Source of the DNA: Actinernus sp. WN-2022
Lineage: Eukaryota > Cnidaria > Anthozoa > Actiniaria > Actinernidae
Direction of reading: 5' to 3'
NCBI GenBank assembly: GCA_030867875.1
Contig: JAOWCC010000577.1
Coordinates: 88,827,740 to 88,891,739, forward strand
Length of the DNA stretch: 64,000 nucleotides
The translations under genes were made by a program, and so were the position numbers. The notes beneath the pieces were generated by a model. That model searched no databases. It worked only from the letters and a program-made list of their open reading frames with translations, and was not told where the DNA came from. This document shows, piece by piece, positions 54,680 through 64,000 of the stretch. Position 1 is the stretch's first letter. Every line of letters begins with the position of its first letter.

Positions 54680-57196
54680 CAAAAATAAAAATACATTAAT
54701 AATCTAGAGTTAAAAACTAGGCTAAAAATACATTTATAGAGTGGGTCTAGAGTGACTAGAGCTAAAATTTATGAGGCAATTCAAAAACATGTCTTTTGAC
54801 ATTTTGTTTAAAAAGGAGTTAGGGATTCGATTTCCCGCAACGAATTATCTAAAGTATTCCATTCACTAAAACCTTGGTACAATAAACGTTGTTTGCCATA
54901 ATTAAGCTTGATTATTGGAAGTCTAAAATCGTTCTTTCTTCTTGTATTATACATGTGAATGTCACTGTTCTTTAAGATATTAAAATCATAATCAATGAGC
55001 CATTAACATACTTATATATTAAAATATGACGATGTACAAGACGACGTTTGGAACGAGTAGGCCAATTGAGATTTGACAAGGCTTGTGCTGAAGAACTTTA
55101 ACCAGGTAAATTCAAGAACTATCTAGCTTGGCCGCCTTATTTTGCAAAATCTGAAGATCGTCTATGAGGGTTGAGTTGTATTTGTCACCCCATATTGCAT
55201 TAGCGGTAGTCAAAAAGTGGACATACTAAACTATTATACAAAGTAAGGCGTGTCTCGAGGGGCAATAAGTGCCTGATACGCTTGACCAGACCAACCTTTG
55301 GTTTACTTTAATAGATAAGGCCTCTTAACCAGGTCATGCGAAGTCATATGCTTATTAACTATAATACCGAGGTACTTGATATTGTCAGAGCGTTCGAGGG
55401 GCACGTTGTCTATAATGACATCGATGCTAGAGCAATATTTCAGTTTATGTGGACTACCTATTAACATAAACTTAGATTTAGAAGTATTCAAAGTCAGGCG
55501 ATGTATACGAAACCAAGAGGCCAATTTTGCCAAGTCATCAGTGATTTAAGCAATGTTCGATGTCATCGATAGAAGGACGGCTACAGTATATCACGGTGTC
55601 ATCGGCGTACATGGTCACTTGGCAATGATCTACAGTAATAGGAAGGTCATTGACGTAAACCAAGAACAAGAGAAGACCGAGAATACTCTGTGTGGCACGC
55701 CAACTCGCACTGAGTACGAAAAGGACTAACAGTCGCCTATTGCAGATATCTGGTGTCGGTTATCAAGGTAGGAGGTAAACCAATTTACAACTTCACTGCA
55801 AGCACCAATGGCCTTGAGCTTTGTCAGCAAAAGGTTGTGGTCCACAGTCACAAAAGCCTGGACAGGTCTAAGAATACTGCACCAGTCACCTTGCCATTGT
55901 CCATGTGTTGTAGAATGTTGTCAGTCCCGGGGGGGTACTTACATGAAAAATGGGTATGTATGTGAGGCCGAGAGGCTCAAACCCTGACCCTGTTTGACCC
56001 AATCCGAGCTCCAAAACCCTGATTGCCCCCTTTTTGGGGAAAAAAACCCTGATTGCCCCTTCTTTAAATTATTTTCAAAACACGGTCGGATATATATCCT
56101 GGCCGGTATACCGCGTACCGGGATTTCATGCAAAATACGGAACATTTCAAGTCGGGACGTGGCAATGGGTAAACAAATCAGCATATGAAGTACATAGATA
56201 AGTACTGAAGTACGAATTAGCGGCGTTACGATGTATGGGAACCTCAGTGCTTGTATGTGGGCAGGCGATCAAAATGCGGCAACAGAATGTCTTTTTTTGA
56301 CATAGTAGCTAAAAAAATGAACTGCCTAAAAAATACTGAACCACGACCCTGACTGCACCCAAATTATACTCAAATCCTGACCCTGATCTGCCCAAATCAG
56401 GTCAAAACCCTGACCCTACCTGCCCAAACTGAGCTCAAAACCCTGACCCACCCGGGCGGCACATACATAATACGTCACAAACAGGAGTACCCCCCCGGGT
56501 TGTCAGTGAAGTGTGCTAAGCCAATTTCAGTAGATAACCTCGGGCGGAAACCAAATCTTACTTACAGCAGGTAGAATATAATTGTGATAGGCCTGTAATT
56601 GTTAAAATCAGAGCGATCGCCGGATTTAAACAAGACGGTAACTTTTCCTTGTTTCGAGATGGCTGGGAAAATACTTGAGTCCAGAGAACGATTAAACAGT
56701 TTGGTTAAAACTGCGGGTCAGGAGTCATACACACAGCCGAGTCATTTAGTAGCCTCGAGCTGATTCGGTCTAAACCAATAGCTTTGTTTGTTTTCAAACC
56801 TCTTAATTGTTTAAAAACAAAGCTCTCGGAAATGTTTGAAAAGCGAAAGACAATTTCACTGTTATTTGTCCTAGCTGGAGTAATGTCAATGGCGCCGACC
56901 AGAGATTGAAACTTTGCTGCTAACAAAGGTCTGATCGATCGACGCTGGCTCTGTTAACTGTACTCCATCAGATTCAGATTGGATAAAGGTCGGCTGAGAG
57001 CCATTATTAGATCTTGTTACGGCAAGTCAATCATTTATAGTTTTCCATAGAGCACCTGAATTTCTTTGTTTTGTCTAATCAGATCTTTATAGTAATTTGC
57101 TTTACATTCCTTGACTTGTTTATTTACTTTCAGCCGCAGTTTTTTTGTAACGAGCCCAGTGATGTGAGGAATTTAATTTGATCGCCTCAGAATGCA
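54680..57196 (-). mobile_element. LINE, decayed, inside the outer TIR element
   Basis: Minus strand in order: HHWARYKK...ECKANYYKDLI (57170-57060), KTNKAIGLDRISSRLL (~56750), FRPRLSTEIGLAHF|TDNILQHM across the MITE, LTKLKAIGA, TMYADDTVIYC (~55600), LTLNTSKSKFMLIG (55303-55533) and NYGKQRLLYQGFSEWN (~54870). YADD is intact, but stops and frameshifts are many. The 5' part is interrupted at 57196. Confidence 0.85.
55926..56499. mobile_element. MITE family D, copy 2, perfect 8-bp TSD
   Basis: Ends CCCGGGGGGGTAC / GTACCCCCCGGG; TSD TTGTCAGT (55918-55925, 56500-56507). Inserted between LINE codons with frame homology on both sides. Interior closely matches 40885-41445. Confidence 0.95.
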
Positions 57197-58497
57197 TATA
57201 GTCCCGGTGTACCAGCGATTTCGCCCCCCCCGTGAATTCGCCCCCCGGGGGGCGAAATCGCTAGTGAATTCGCCCCCCCTTCCTCGCCTTCCTCTAGCGA
57301 TTTCGCCCCCTCTCCCTCTAACCTTTTAAAAGGTTATGAATACAAGTTTTCCTTCTTTTTATTACTGGAATGTATTGGAAGTGGAGAATAGTAATACAAA
57401 AAAACTATCCGTAATGTGTATAAAGGCATGCAATTCAATTTTATTTTAGAATTCACTTTTCTTAGACAAAATTCGTGCTGGTAGATACGGTAAACGCTGC
57501 AATTTTCATTCGCGCGGGCAGTGCAACATACAATCTTCGTCAATCTTCGAATGATTAGTTGTTAGTATTTCTTGCCTGAAACCAACATGTAGATGATGTA
57601 ATTATTGTGGATACTTAAAGGTTTTGATAACCCGTTTATCCACCTACTTTGAAAAGACTTTGCCAAATGTTCAAGTGTTACCGACTCGCGTGAAAACGTC
57701 CTGAATAAACAAGCTAATGAACTAATTAAGATCTAAAACGGCGGGAAGTTTTAAAACTTACCTCAGCTTGCAGCGAGTGGACTCGTATTTGGAAACAACT
57801 GCCAAATAGCCTGATGATTTTTACATGCATGAAAACCATAATGAAGTTGACGTAATTATCGTGGTATGTAAGTTTTTATAACCCGTAATGCTCGCGTCGA
57901 CCCATCTATTTTGAAATAACTTTGCCGAATAAAGGAGTGTTACCGACTCGCGTGCTTTGTTCTATTTCAATTGAGCTAACGGCGCTTGTTAATTCGGTAA
58001 TTAGATCAGTTTTAACTAGGAAAACCTTTCTGGATAAACAGCTTATTAACTAATGAGAAGATAAAACGGCGGTAAGTTTTGCAATTTTCTAGCAGTGTGA
58101 TTAACTCAAATTCGGAAAGAATTTGAAATGATTTTCCGAAGAAAAGGAGTGTTACCGTCTCGCGTATTTTTGTAGTCAGTAGTAGTAATAGTAACTATTT
58201 TTAAACTTTAGATTTATAAAAAAAAAACTTTTTATTCAGTGCGTTGACATGTACTGCCTCTATTTTCTGAGGCGGGGCGATTTCAATAAGAATTACGACT
58301 ACAATTCACTAGCGATTTCGCCCCCCCTAGGGGGGGGGGGCGAATTCACTGAGGGGGGGGGGGCGAATTCACTAGTGATCTCGCCCCGGGGAGGGCGAAT
58401 TCACTAGTGATCTCGCCCCGGGGGGGGGGGCGAATTCACTAGCGATTTCGCCCGGGGGGGGGCGAATTCACTGGGGGGGCGAAATCGCTGTGACACC
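57197..58497. mobile_element. 1.3-kb element with arrays of GCGATTTCGCCCC palindromes
   Basis: Ends CCGGTGT..CAGCGATTTCGCC, inverted at the right (GGCGAAATCGCTGTGACACC). Both subterminal regions alternate AGCGATTTCGCCCC and AGTGAATTCGCCCC in both orientations (57210-57310; 58305-58490). The AT-rich interior repeats a ~270-bp unit (GTGTTACCGACTCGCGTG at 57676 and 57938, a variant at 58149). No ORF. Confidence 0.85.
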
Positions 58498-58985
58498 GGT
58501 CTTTCATTGCTTGACTCCGATTCAGGCCAAATAAAAAATGCATACCCCAAGATTTCATTGTCCATGATGTTTTGCACAAGACAATACATGAAAATATTTC
58601 TATGTGCTCGAAATTACTGGCACAGACTCTGTAATCTTTGAGAATGTGGACATTGAAGTTTACTCAATGAAACCTGACTGCTGGCATCAGAGAATAATTT
58701 GAGGCTTCAGTAATTAAGGCCAGTTGATATTACCATGACTAAACTATTTTTATGAAGGTTGGGGAGGTTGTTTTCATCTGGAAATACCTGAAAACCAGTT
58801 ACACAGATTGTGTGGGTAATCTTTAGAACTGTATTTTGAATTGGTAAAACTGAATTGCTAGTATTTTTTCAAAACAAAAATTGAACAATGCATCGATTCC
58901 TTTGCAATAATTTTTTTTTGTGCCTTAGTGCTTTGCAGGAATTTTTTGGGGGGACATTTAGCCTTGCACGAATTTTTTTTTTGGA
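58498..58985. other. Remainder of the nested region, no gene seen
   Basis: May include LINE or outer-element sequence; nothing recognisable. Confidence 0.4.
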
Positions 58986-59263
58986 CTACCCACCCCCCCT
59001 CCCAGGATTTCTAATGGTCCACCCCTTATGAATAGCTCCTACAGTGCACGAAGTTGTGATGGTGGAAACATGGAAATGTTTGCCGCTTTCGGAATATAAT
59101 GGCTTAAACATTTTTCACATAAAATAGTCATTTTTGTAATTATGTGATCGAAGTTTCAATTTCTTTTAAGATTTGAGAAAGCTTGGTCGATATTGAAACT
59201 GCTATGCAAAACACTGAAATGAAATATTTATAAGTTTAAAAGAAAATAATTACGTCCGTCTTT

Positions 59264-59624
59264 AATAGACAAGTTCGCGGTAAATTCCAACATTTTGAAA
59301 GGGGTGCAAACATGGCGCGAAATACAGTGTTTGTATGGGAATCGATGGGAATCCGATGCCAAATAAAATCCGTAAAATCGAATTTCTGAAATATTCTTCA
59401 GATACAAACTTAAGATACCAGGTAAAAGATTAACATATCGAAATTTAAGGGATGTAGCTGTGCTGGGAAGCGTGCAATCGTGTTTTCAGTTTTCCATACA
59501 TTGTCTGTAAATTTTCACGCGGAATTTGACTCGTTTTTACAGACAATATAAATACAAACACTGTATTTCACGCCATGTTTGCACCCCTTTCAAAATGTCG
59601 GAATTTACCGCGAACTGGTCTATT
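59264..59624. mobile_element. MITE family C, copy 2 (best preserved)
   Basis: 361 bp. AATAGAC-A/C-AGTTCGCGGT starts both arms, which continue through GGGGTGCAAACATGGCG and AATACAGTGTTTGTAT. TA directly outside ATAGAC at both ends suggests a TA target. Confidence 0.9.
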
Positions 59625-59629
59625 ATAAA

Positions 59630-60130
59630 AACGGTATGTTTTGATATCTGAGATAACGTGCCTAAGATTTTCCCAGGCTACGAAAGAGGGAAAGTTTTTG
59701 GATATTTATGCTATAGATAACAGTTTACGATAGTTCAAGGCGATCACCCATCCAGTCTTTCCATCTTTACGCTTGGTGTGAAATATAAAAAGCTCTGATA
59801 CTAAACAGATTTGAGTGACATTGGCAGACTTGGCATTGCATTGGTTTTATTTTTGCTGTGGTGTGGTAGTGATCCGTGCTTAGAAGATAATTAACAGCTG
59901 CCTGGATAATACCTCTGAGGACCCTCGAGCACGGACTGCAACTGGTTAAAAACATTCTTTACTTAATAGCAGCTCAATAATGCCATTAATTTATACCTTG
60001 ATTGAAGCATGAAAGGAAGTGTCCATGTACTGTCTGGATGTAAAGATGGGAAGAGGCTATCACACTGAATTGAACTGAATATATAATGTTCGTTGTTTAA
60101 ATCCAAATTCTTTAAGCAAGTTCAACAGGC
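59630..60130. repeat. Diverged paralogous segment with 5S-like trace, copy 2
   Basis: Partner of 51165-51783. The 5S C-box region survives only as GCGATCACCCATCCAG (59736). Confidence 0.6.
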
Positions 60131-60173
60131 TACATCAGTAGACGTGGATACATCCCACGTACGCTGGAATCAA

Positions 60174-60178
<5 letters not shown>

Positions 60179-60210
<32 letters not shown>
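60179..60210. repeat. (AT)16 microsatellite
   Basis: Pure AT dinucleotide run. Confidence 0.95.
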
Positions 60211-60212
<2 letters not shown>

Positions 60213-60231
60213 ATACATATTGATTTGGTAT

Positions 60232-60745
60232 CAAGGGCACCCAACGAAGTTTTCGGTTAAAAAGCTGTTCGGGAGAGTAAGTTAGCCTAAAACTTTCGGA
60301 TTTCAAAACATTGTCCCTAGAAAATTGTTTTCAATCCCTAGAAAATTATACTGAGAAGAAAGGGGAGACTAAAAGGTTTCCCCTAAAATATTCGTACGTC
60401 CCAATTCGTCTGATCAATAGAGTCAGAACAACACATTTTCATTCCCTAAGAATTGCCTAAAGGAAAAAGAATCCCTAAAAAATTCGTACCTCCACAAAAC
60501 TTTGCAACATGAAGTTACTTGGGCTAGAAAATTCTTGTTTCTGTTCTAGACTACTAACAAATTCGTAGGCCGGGAATATTTTGCCATAGTATTTTCGGTT
60601 GACGCGATTTCCACCTAGAAAATCCGAACAGCTAATAGTTTTCTAGAATACGTCAAAAGACAGAGTAGGCGCCTTAAAATGGCTAGATAAGCTGCAGACA
60701 ACTGGTTTCAAACGAATTTCAAAAAGTACTCGATGGGTGCCCTTG
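60232..60745. mobile_element. 514-bp TIR element, 6-bp TSD
   Basis: TIR CAAGGGCACCCA-A/T-CGA at both ends and TGGTAT on both sides (60226-60231, 60746-60751). The interior repeats CCCTAGAAAATT-like and AAATTCGTA words. No ORF. Confidence 0.82.
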
Positions 60746-60751
60746 TGGTAT

Positions 60752-62349
60752 TGTTCCACATTTCGATGAACCTCTGCACAAGTATTTTTTTGGCAGTTGC
60801 CTGATGATCGTGTTGCTTGTAACACGTGAAACTCCGAGTAGCAGATAAAATGTTTTTATAATCTTACACTCGTTCTCAATAACACGTGCAGGTTCGAAAT
60901 TGAATTTCCAACGGAAAACGTCAATTTGGTGGATGTCACTCAACTATATTTCTATGGCAACACTGGTCTGCATGCTAAATAAAACGTCGCCATACAACTC
61001 CCAGATGTGGAGGAAACATCCGGTCCAGCGTTCGCTTCACGTTTTACCCAAGAACTTTGCTTTTCTCTTTTGGATTTCCACATACAAACGATTGATAAAA
61101 GACTCTAAATGCACGTTTGTTATTTCGAAGAATGGAAGCTACAACAACAGTATGCAAATTACTCGGATAACAGCTCCCGCTAAAAGTCCACGGGGTGCCC
61201 GTGGCATGTAAAGGGATTATAACGCCTCGGTGATTTATTTAGTTTCCTTCTAAATACGTTTTTTCTAAATATCTCGCAAGCTTTTATATCTTTTGAAATA
61301 TTTGTTTTTCTAAATTGTAGAACAATCCATAAACTTTCCAAATAATCAATAATATTTTTTTACAAAAAAACATACCTTGAAGGTATCCGGTAACCTTAAG
61401 TGTAGGAGGTCAACGAAATCGTAAGTAATTTGAGGCGACATAGGTAGAGATATGGCGGATACTAAGCCGAAAAACGATTGTTATTTGCTTGAATTCCTCA
61501 CCGAAATGTCAGTCGAGAGTGGAGAGCATTGCCGATAATCCATGTCCTGAGAGTTTCAAAAAAAAAATTTGCCCTGTCGAATGTTGTATCCATGCCTGGA
61601 GCTCGTCGAGGTAGAGCTCGAGGGTATTGCTCGATAAAACCTCTTATAAGGAGCATATCTGCAATTGGATGAATAAAAATAACTATAATTATTTTTCCAA
61701 GACCTTTGAAGCTATATAAACAATCAGATTTCTTATACACAAACCGCTCGCTCACACATAAAGTTTATGCGATTTCCCTATTTACTCGGGCTGCCTGTGG
61801 CAGCGCCGAGTCTGAAAATGCAAGTGGTTATTATTATTTTTTTTAATCAGTGTCAGACGGCTTCTGCGCATGCGTTAAAGGTCAAATTCGAACCAATCAG
61901 ATTGCACTATGCTGGTCACGCAAACAAAGGTTAGATTTCCTCAGGCGCGCTCAGATAAGAAAATTCAAAGCTCAGACTAGGCGAGACAAGGAGATATCAA
62001 TTTCAAATAGTCATTGTCAGAAACTATTCCATCGTGGGCAATGATGCAATACAACCTAAATTTGGGTCAGGTCCATGTTTTACGACAGAATAACCAGAGT
62101 CTTTCTACTGGATTCGGAGAGCTCGAGGCATTATATAAGTCTGCTAATATGGGGAAAACTGAAACAAAAAATGAACTTTGACGGCAGAAACCCTCATATT
62201 TGAGCCAAGCGGAATATTTACATGATCCGCTAAGATTTTTACAAATCTAATTAGTTAAGCAGATGTACGCAGTGTATGCCAACTGAAATGCTGTGCTCGT
62301 TTTGTGGTTACGGCTCAGTGGGGCAACTACCCGAACAAGAAGCATGAAC
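60752..62349. other. No gene seen
   Basis: Open stretch 60900-61211 has no recognisable domain. Small GC-rich hairpins at 61190-61206 (CCACGGGGTGCCCGTGG) and 61786-61813 (CTCGGGCTGCC...GCGCCGAG). Confidence 0.45.
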
Positions 62350-62860
62350 TGCCAGCAAAGAGAGAGGAAAACTGAAAGAGGAAATCCTTGTGAGAAATCG
62401 ACGTACATATGAAGCTATATACGTTATCATCGACTATATGGGAGTCAAACATCGAGCTGCTATGAAACCGCTTGTGACAGTTTGTTTACGCACTTTCATG
62501 ACAAACGAACGTTTCTACTTTCGACACAACGGTCGCTAAACTGTACGAAATCTCCAAGGATATATCCCTAATGTCCAAACTAAAGGGAAAAACTGAAAGA
62601 GGAACTCATTGTGACCAATCGACATAAATATGAAGCTCCAGAAGTAATTATTGAATACATGAGAACCCATAGAGAAAACCGATAATAATGAACACGGTAT
62701 TAGTTTCACCGACATTTGTGGCGTAACTGAACTCGCACTACAGCATAGCTTGAAATACTGTACGAAAACTCCCGTTTAAAAATTTCCTGATGCCGAAAGG
62801 ACCGTAGCATTTAAACAAGATATCCTTCTGACCAATCGACATACATATTAAGCTGTGAAA
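62350..62860. repeat. Three degenerate tandem units of ~220 bp
   Basis: Anchors AACTGAAAGAGGAA and ACCAATCGACATACATAT-like words recur near 62370, 62590 and 62810. Confidence 0.7.
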
Positions 62861-63137
62861 GTATGTTTCCATTCCATAACAGCCGATAGTGCAAACTAGT
62901 AAACTGCCACTAGTAAATTGACCTTGCGAGTACTGAACTTTCTAGCGTCAAATGCATGTGTTACGTTTCCAAACTTTAGGACAAGAAATCTTCCATAGAA
63001 TGTTCTATTTTATTTACAGCTGAGAACTGTATTATTAAACATAAGAAATAAAACAATGGTGCCATTTGAAGAATTATATCATGTCAAAAGTGCAAACGAA
63101 GAAATATATATCTAAGGACGCGAGCAGCTCGATCGTT

Positions 63138-63230
63138 TAATAATAATAATAATAGGCCATATTTATATAGCGCCATATCACCACAGTCTCATGGCGCTTT
63201 ACATTTTACTGACATATCCCGTCAGTGAAT
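63138..63230 (-). mobile_element. L2-like LINE 3' tip
   Basis: A TAA repeat next to AGGCCATATTTATATAGCGC; on the minus strand this is the classic L2-style 3' end (GCGCTATATAAATATGGCCT then TTA repeats). Only the tip is recognisable. Confidence 0.7.
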
Positions 63231-63738
63231 TTTTCGGACTGCTATTTCGGCGCCAATGGCAGCCACGCAGTTTACAATGTTGAGTGTGTGGTTAGTGCTT
63301 GGTCAAACTCGGACTGTTTACGACTGGAACCTGCAGTTTTATCGGACCTGCAGACTAAATTGTAAACGTGTGGCCGTGTTCAGGCTAGTAAATCTAGCTA
63401 GCTAACCACAGGAGGTAGCGAGCTTCTTTAGTCTGAACAGTTTTTCTGCTCTGGTGATTAGCTAGCTAGTGGTCGGTGGAATACTTTGAAGTTCCAGGCT
63501 ACCTAGCGAGGTAGCTTGAATAGAATCTAGCGCGCTAAAAGCCCATCGATGACAACTACCGGGTGTATTGTACGTCAATTGAGCCATCATGGATAACGAG
63601 GATCGCCAAACACCAGTCAGTAGCAGTTGTTCGCACAGTTTTAATATTTTGGTTGAAATTTCAATTGAGCACTTTGGCGGTCAATTATTTGCGATTACGA
63701 AACACTTGCGCCAAGGGCAGTTATAGACCAAATTTCTA
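63231..63738. other. No gene seen; TAGCTAGC-rich segment
   Basis: CTAGCTAGCTAACCACAGGA and TAGCTAGCTAGTGGTC form an imperfect inverted pair at 63395 and 63458; GGTAGC is frequent. Possibly a MITE. Confidence 0.4.
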
Positions 63739-64000
63739 TCTTTTAGAGAGGGTCTGAATGGGGGGGGTCTACATGTCAATTGTCAGTTAAAATGTTGGCC
63801 ATTTGTCAGTTGTCAGTTAGCCCTAGTTAATCATTACTAGAGAAAATTTACAATGTTTGACCCACAAAAACCAAATTTGTCAGTTGTCAGTTATTTTTCG
63901 GTTGTCAGTTGTCAGTAAAAAAATCGTCATTTGTCAGTTGTCAGTTATTTTTAAGGCTGTTTGTCAGTAGTCAGTTAACCCCATTCATGCCCTCTTTAGA
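63739..64000. mobile_element. TIR element packed with GTCAGT motifs
   Basis: Ends TCTTTTAGAGAGGGTCTGAA(TGGGG) and, inverted, TCTAAAGAGGGCATGAATGG(GG). Eleven GTCAGT words lie between, mostly as TTGTCAGTTGTCAGTTA doublets. The right end coincides with the window end, so the TSD cannot be seen. Confidence 0.75.

Larger units (their letters stand above)
54403..59026. mobile_element. Outer TIR element hosting a LINE
   Basis: AGGGGTGGACCATTAGAAAT followed by CCTGGGAGGGGGGGTGG is inverted perfectly at the right (58987-59026). Both subterminal regions have repeated GCACGA + T8-11 modules. The original element was probably under 1 kb; almost all its length is later insertions. TSD unclear. Confidence 0.85.

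Noticed and set aside
60900..61211. 103-codon ORF
   Set aside because: No domain, mixed composition and no splice or homology signal that I can see.

Overview
This window looks like nuclear DNA of an anthozoan cnidarian, most likely a stony coral or a relative. The evidence is AT-rich sequence, one intronless rhodopsin-family GPCR of the expanded cnidarian type, many CR1/L2-type LINE relics with microsatellite 3' tails, Gypsy, Harbinger and Tc1/mariner debris, and dozens of terminal-inverted-repeat (TIR) elements. I cannot name the species. The assignment rests on gene style and repeat content, not on a search. There are no operons; the only host protein gene I can defend is the GPCR at 3422-4354. 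Layout: 1-3.4 kb holds two 3'-terminal LINE fragments (one with another LINE nested in it) and a MITE. The GPCR follows. From 4.4 to 9.8 kb lie MITEs, a 1.03-kb TIR element rich in TGACGTCA, and a diverged second copy of the sequence that lies upstream of the GPCR. From 9.8 to 15.5 kb are two minus-strand LINEs, one with a 682-codon open RT region. From 15.5 to 16.6 kb are a tRNA-derived SINE with an expanded 10-bp minisatellite at its head and a long-TIR MITE. From 16.67 to 21.1 kb a 2.22-kb segment, itself a Gypsy/LINE patchwork, is present twice in tandem and is nearly identical. From 22.4 to 25.7 kb is a decayed L2-like LINE split by an exactly delimited Harbinger element carrying a Myb/SANT-like ORF. 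From 25.7 to 33 kb is a large foldback structure built on tandem repeats, followed by dispersed and duplicated repeats. From 34.4 to 39 kb are more LINE pieces and a TIR element containing a RecQ/DEAD-like helicase fragment. From 40.0 to 48.6 kb three long-TIR Tc1/mariner-like elements lie side by side, each bounded by (TA)n arrays. From 49.2 to 50.2 kb are four tandem 258-bp units, each with a tRNA-like gene and a T6 terminator. From 51.2 to 52.3 kb are a 5S-rRNA-like segment and a MITE with an internal 32-bp expansion. From 54.4 to 59.0 kb is a matryoshka: outer TIR element, LINE inside it, and two further TIR elements inside the LINE. From 59.3 to 64 kb are another MITE, a second 5S-like paralogous segment, a 514-bp TIR element, degenerate tandem repeats and an element full of GTCAGT motifs running to the window end. 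Several elements have exact target-site duplications (TSDs): 7-bp, 8-bp, 11-bp, TAA and TA classes. This allows a relative chronology of nested insertions. No CRISPR array or intact protein-coding transposon is visible.
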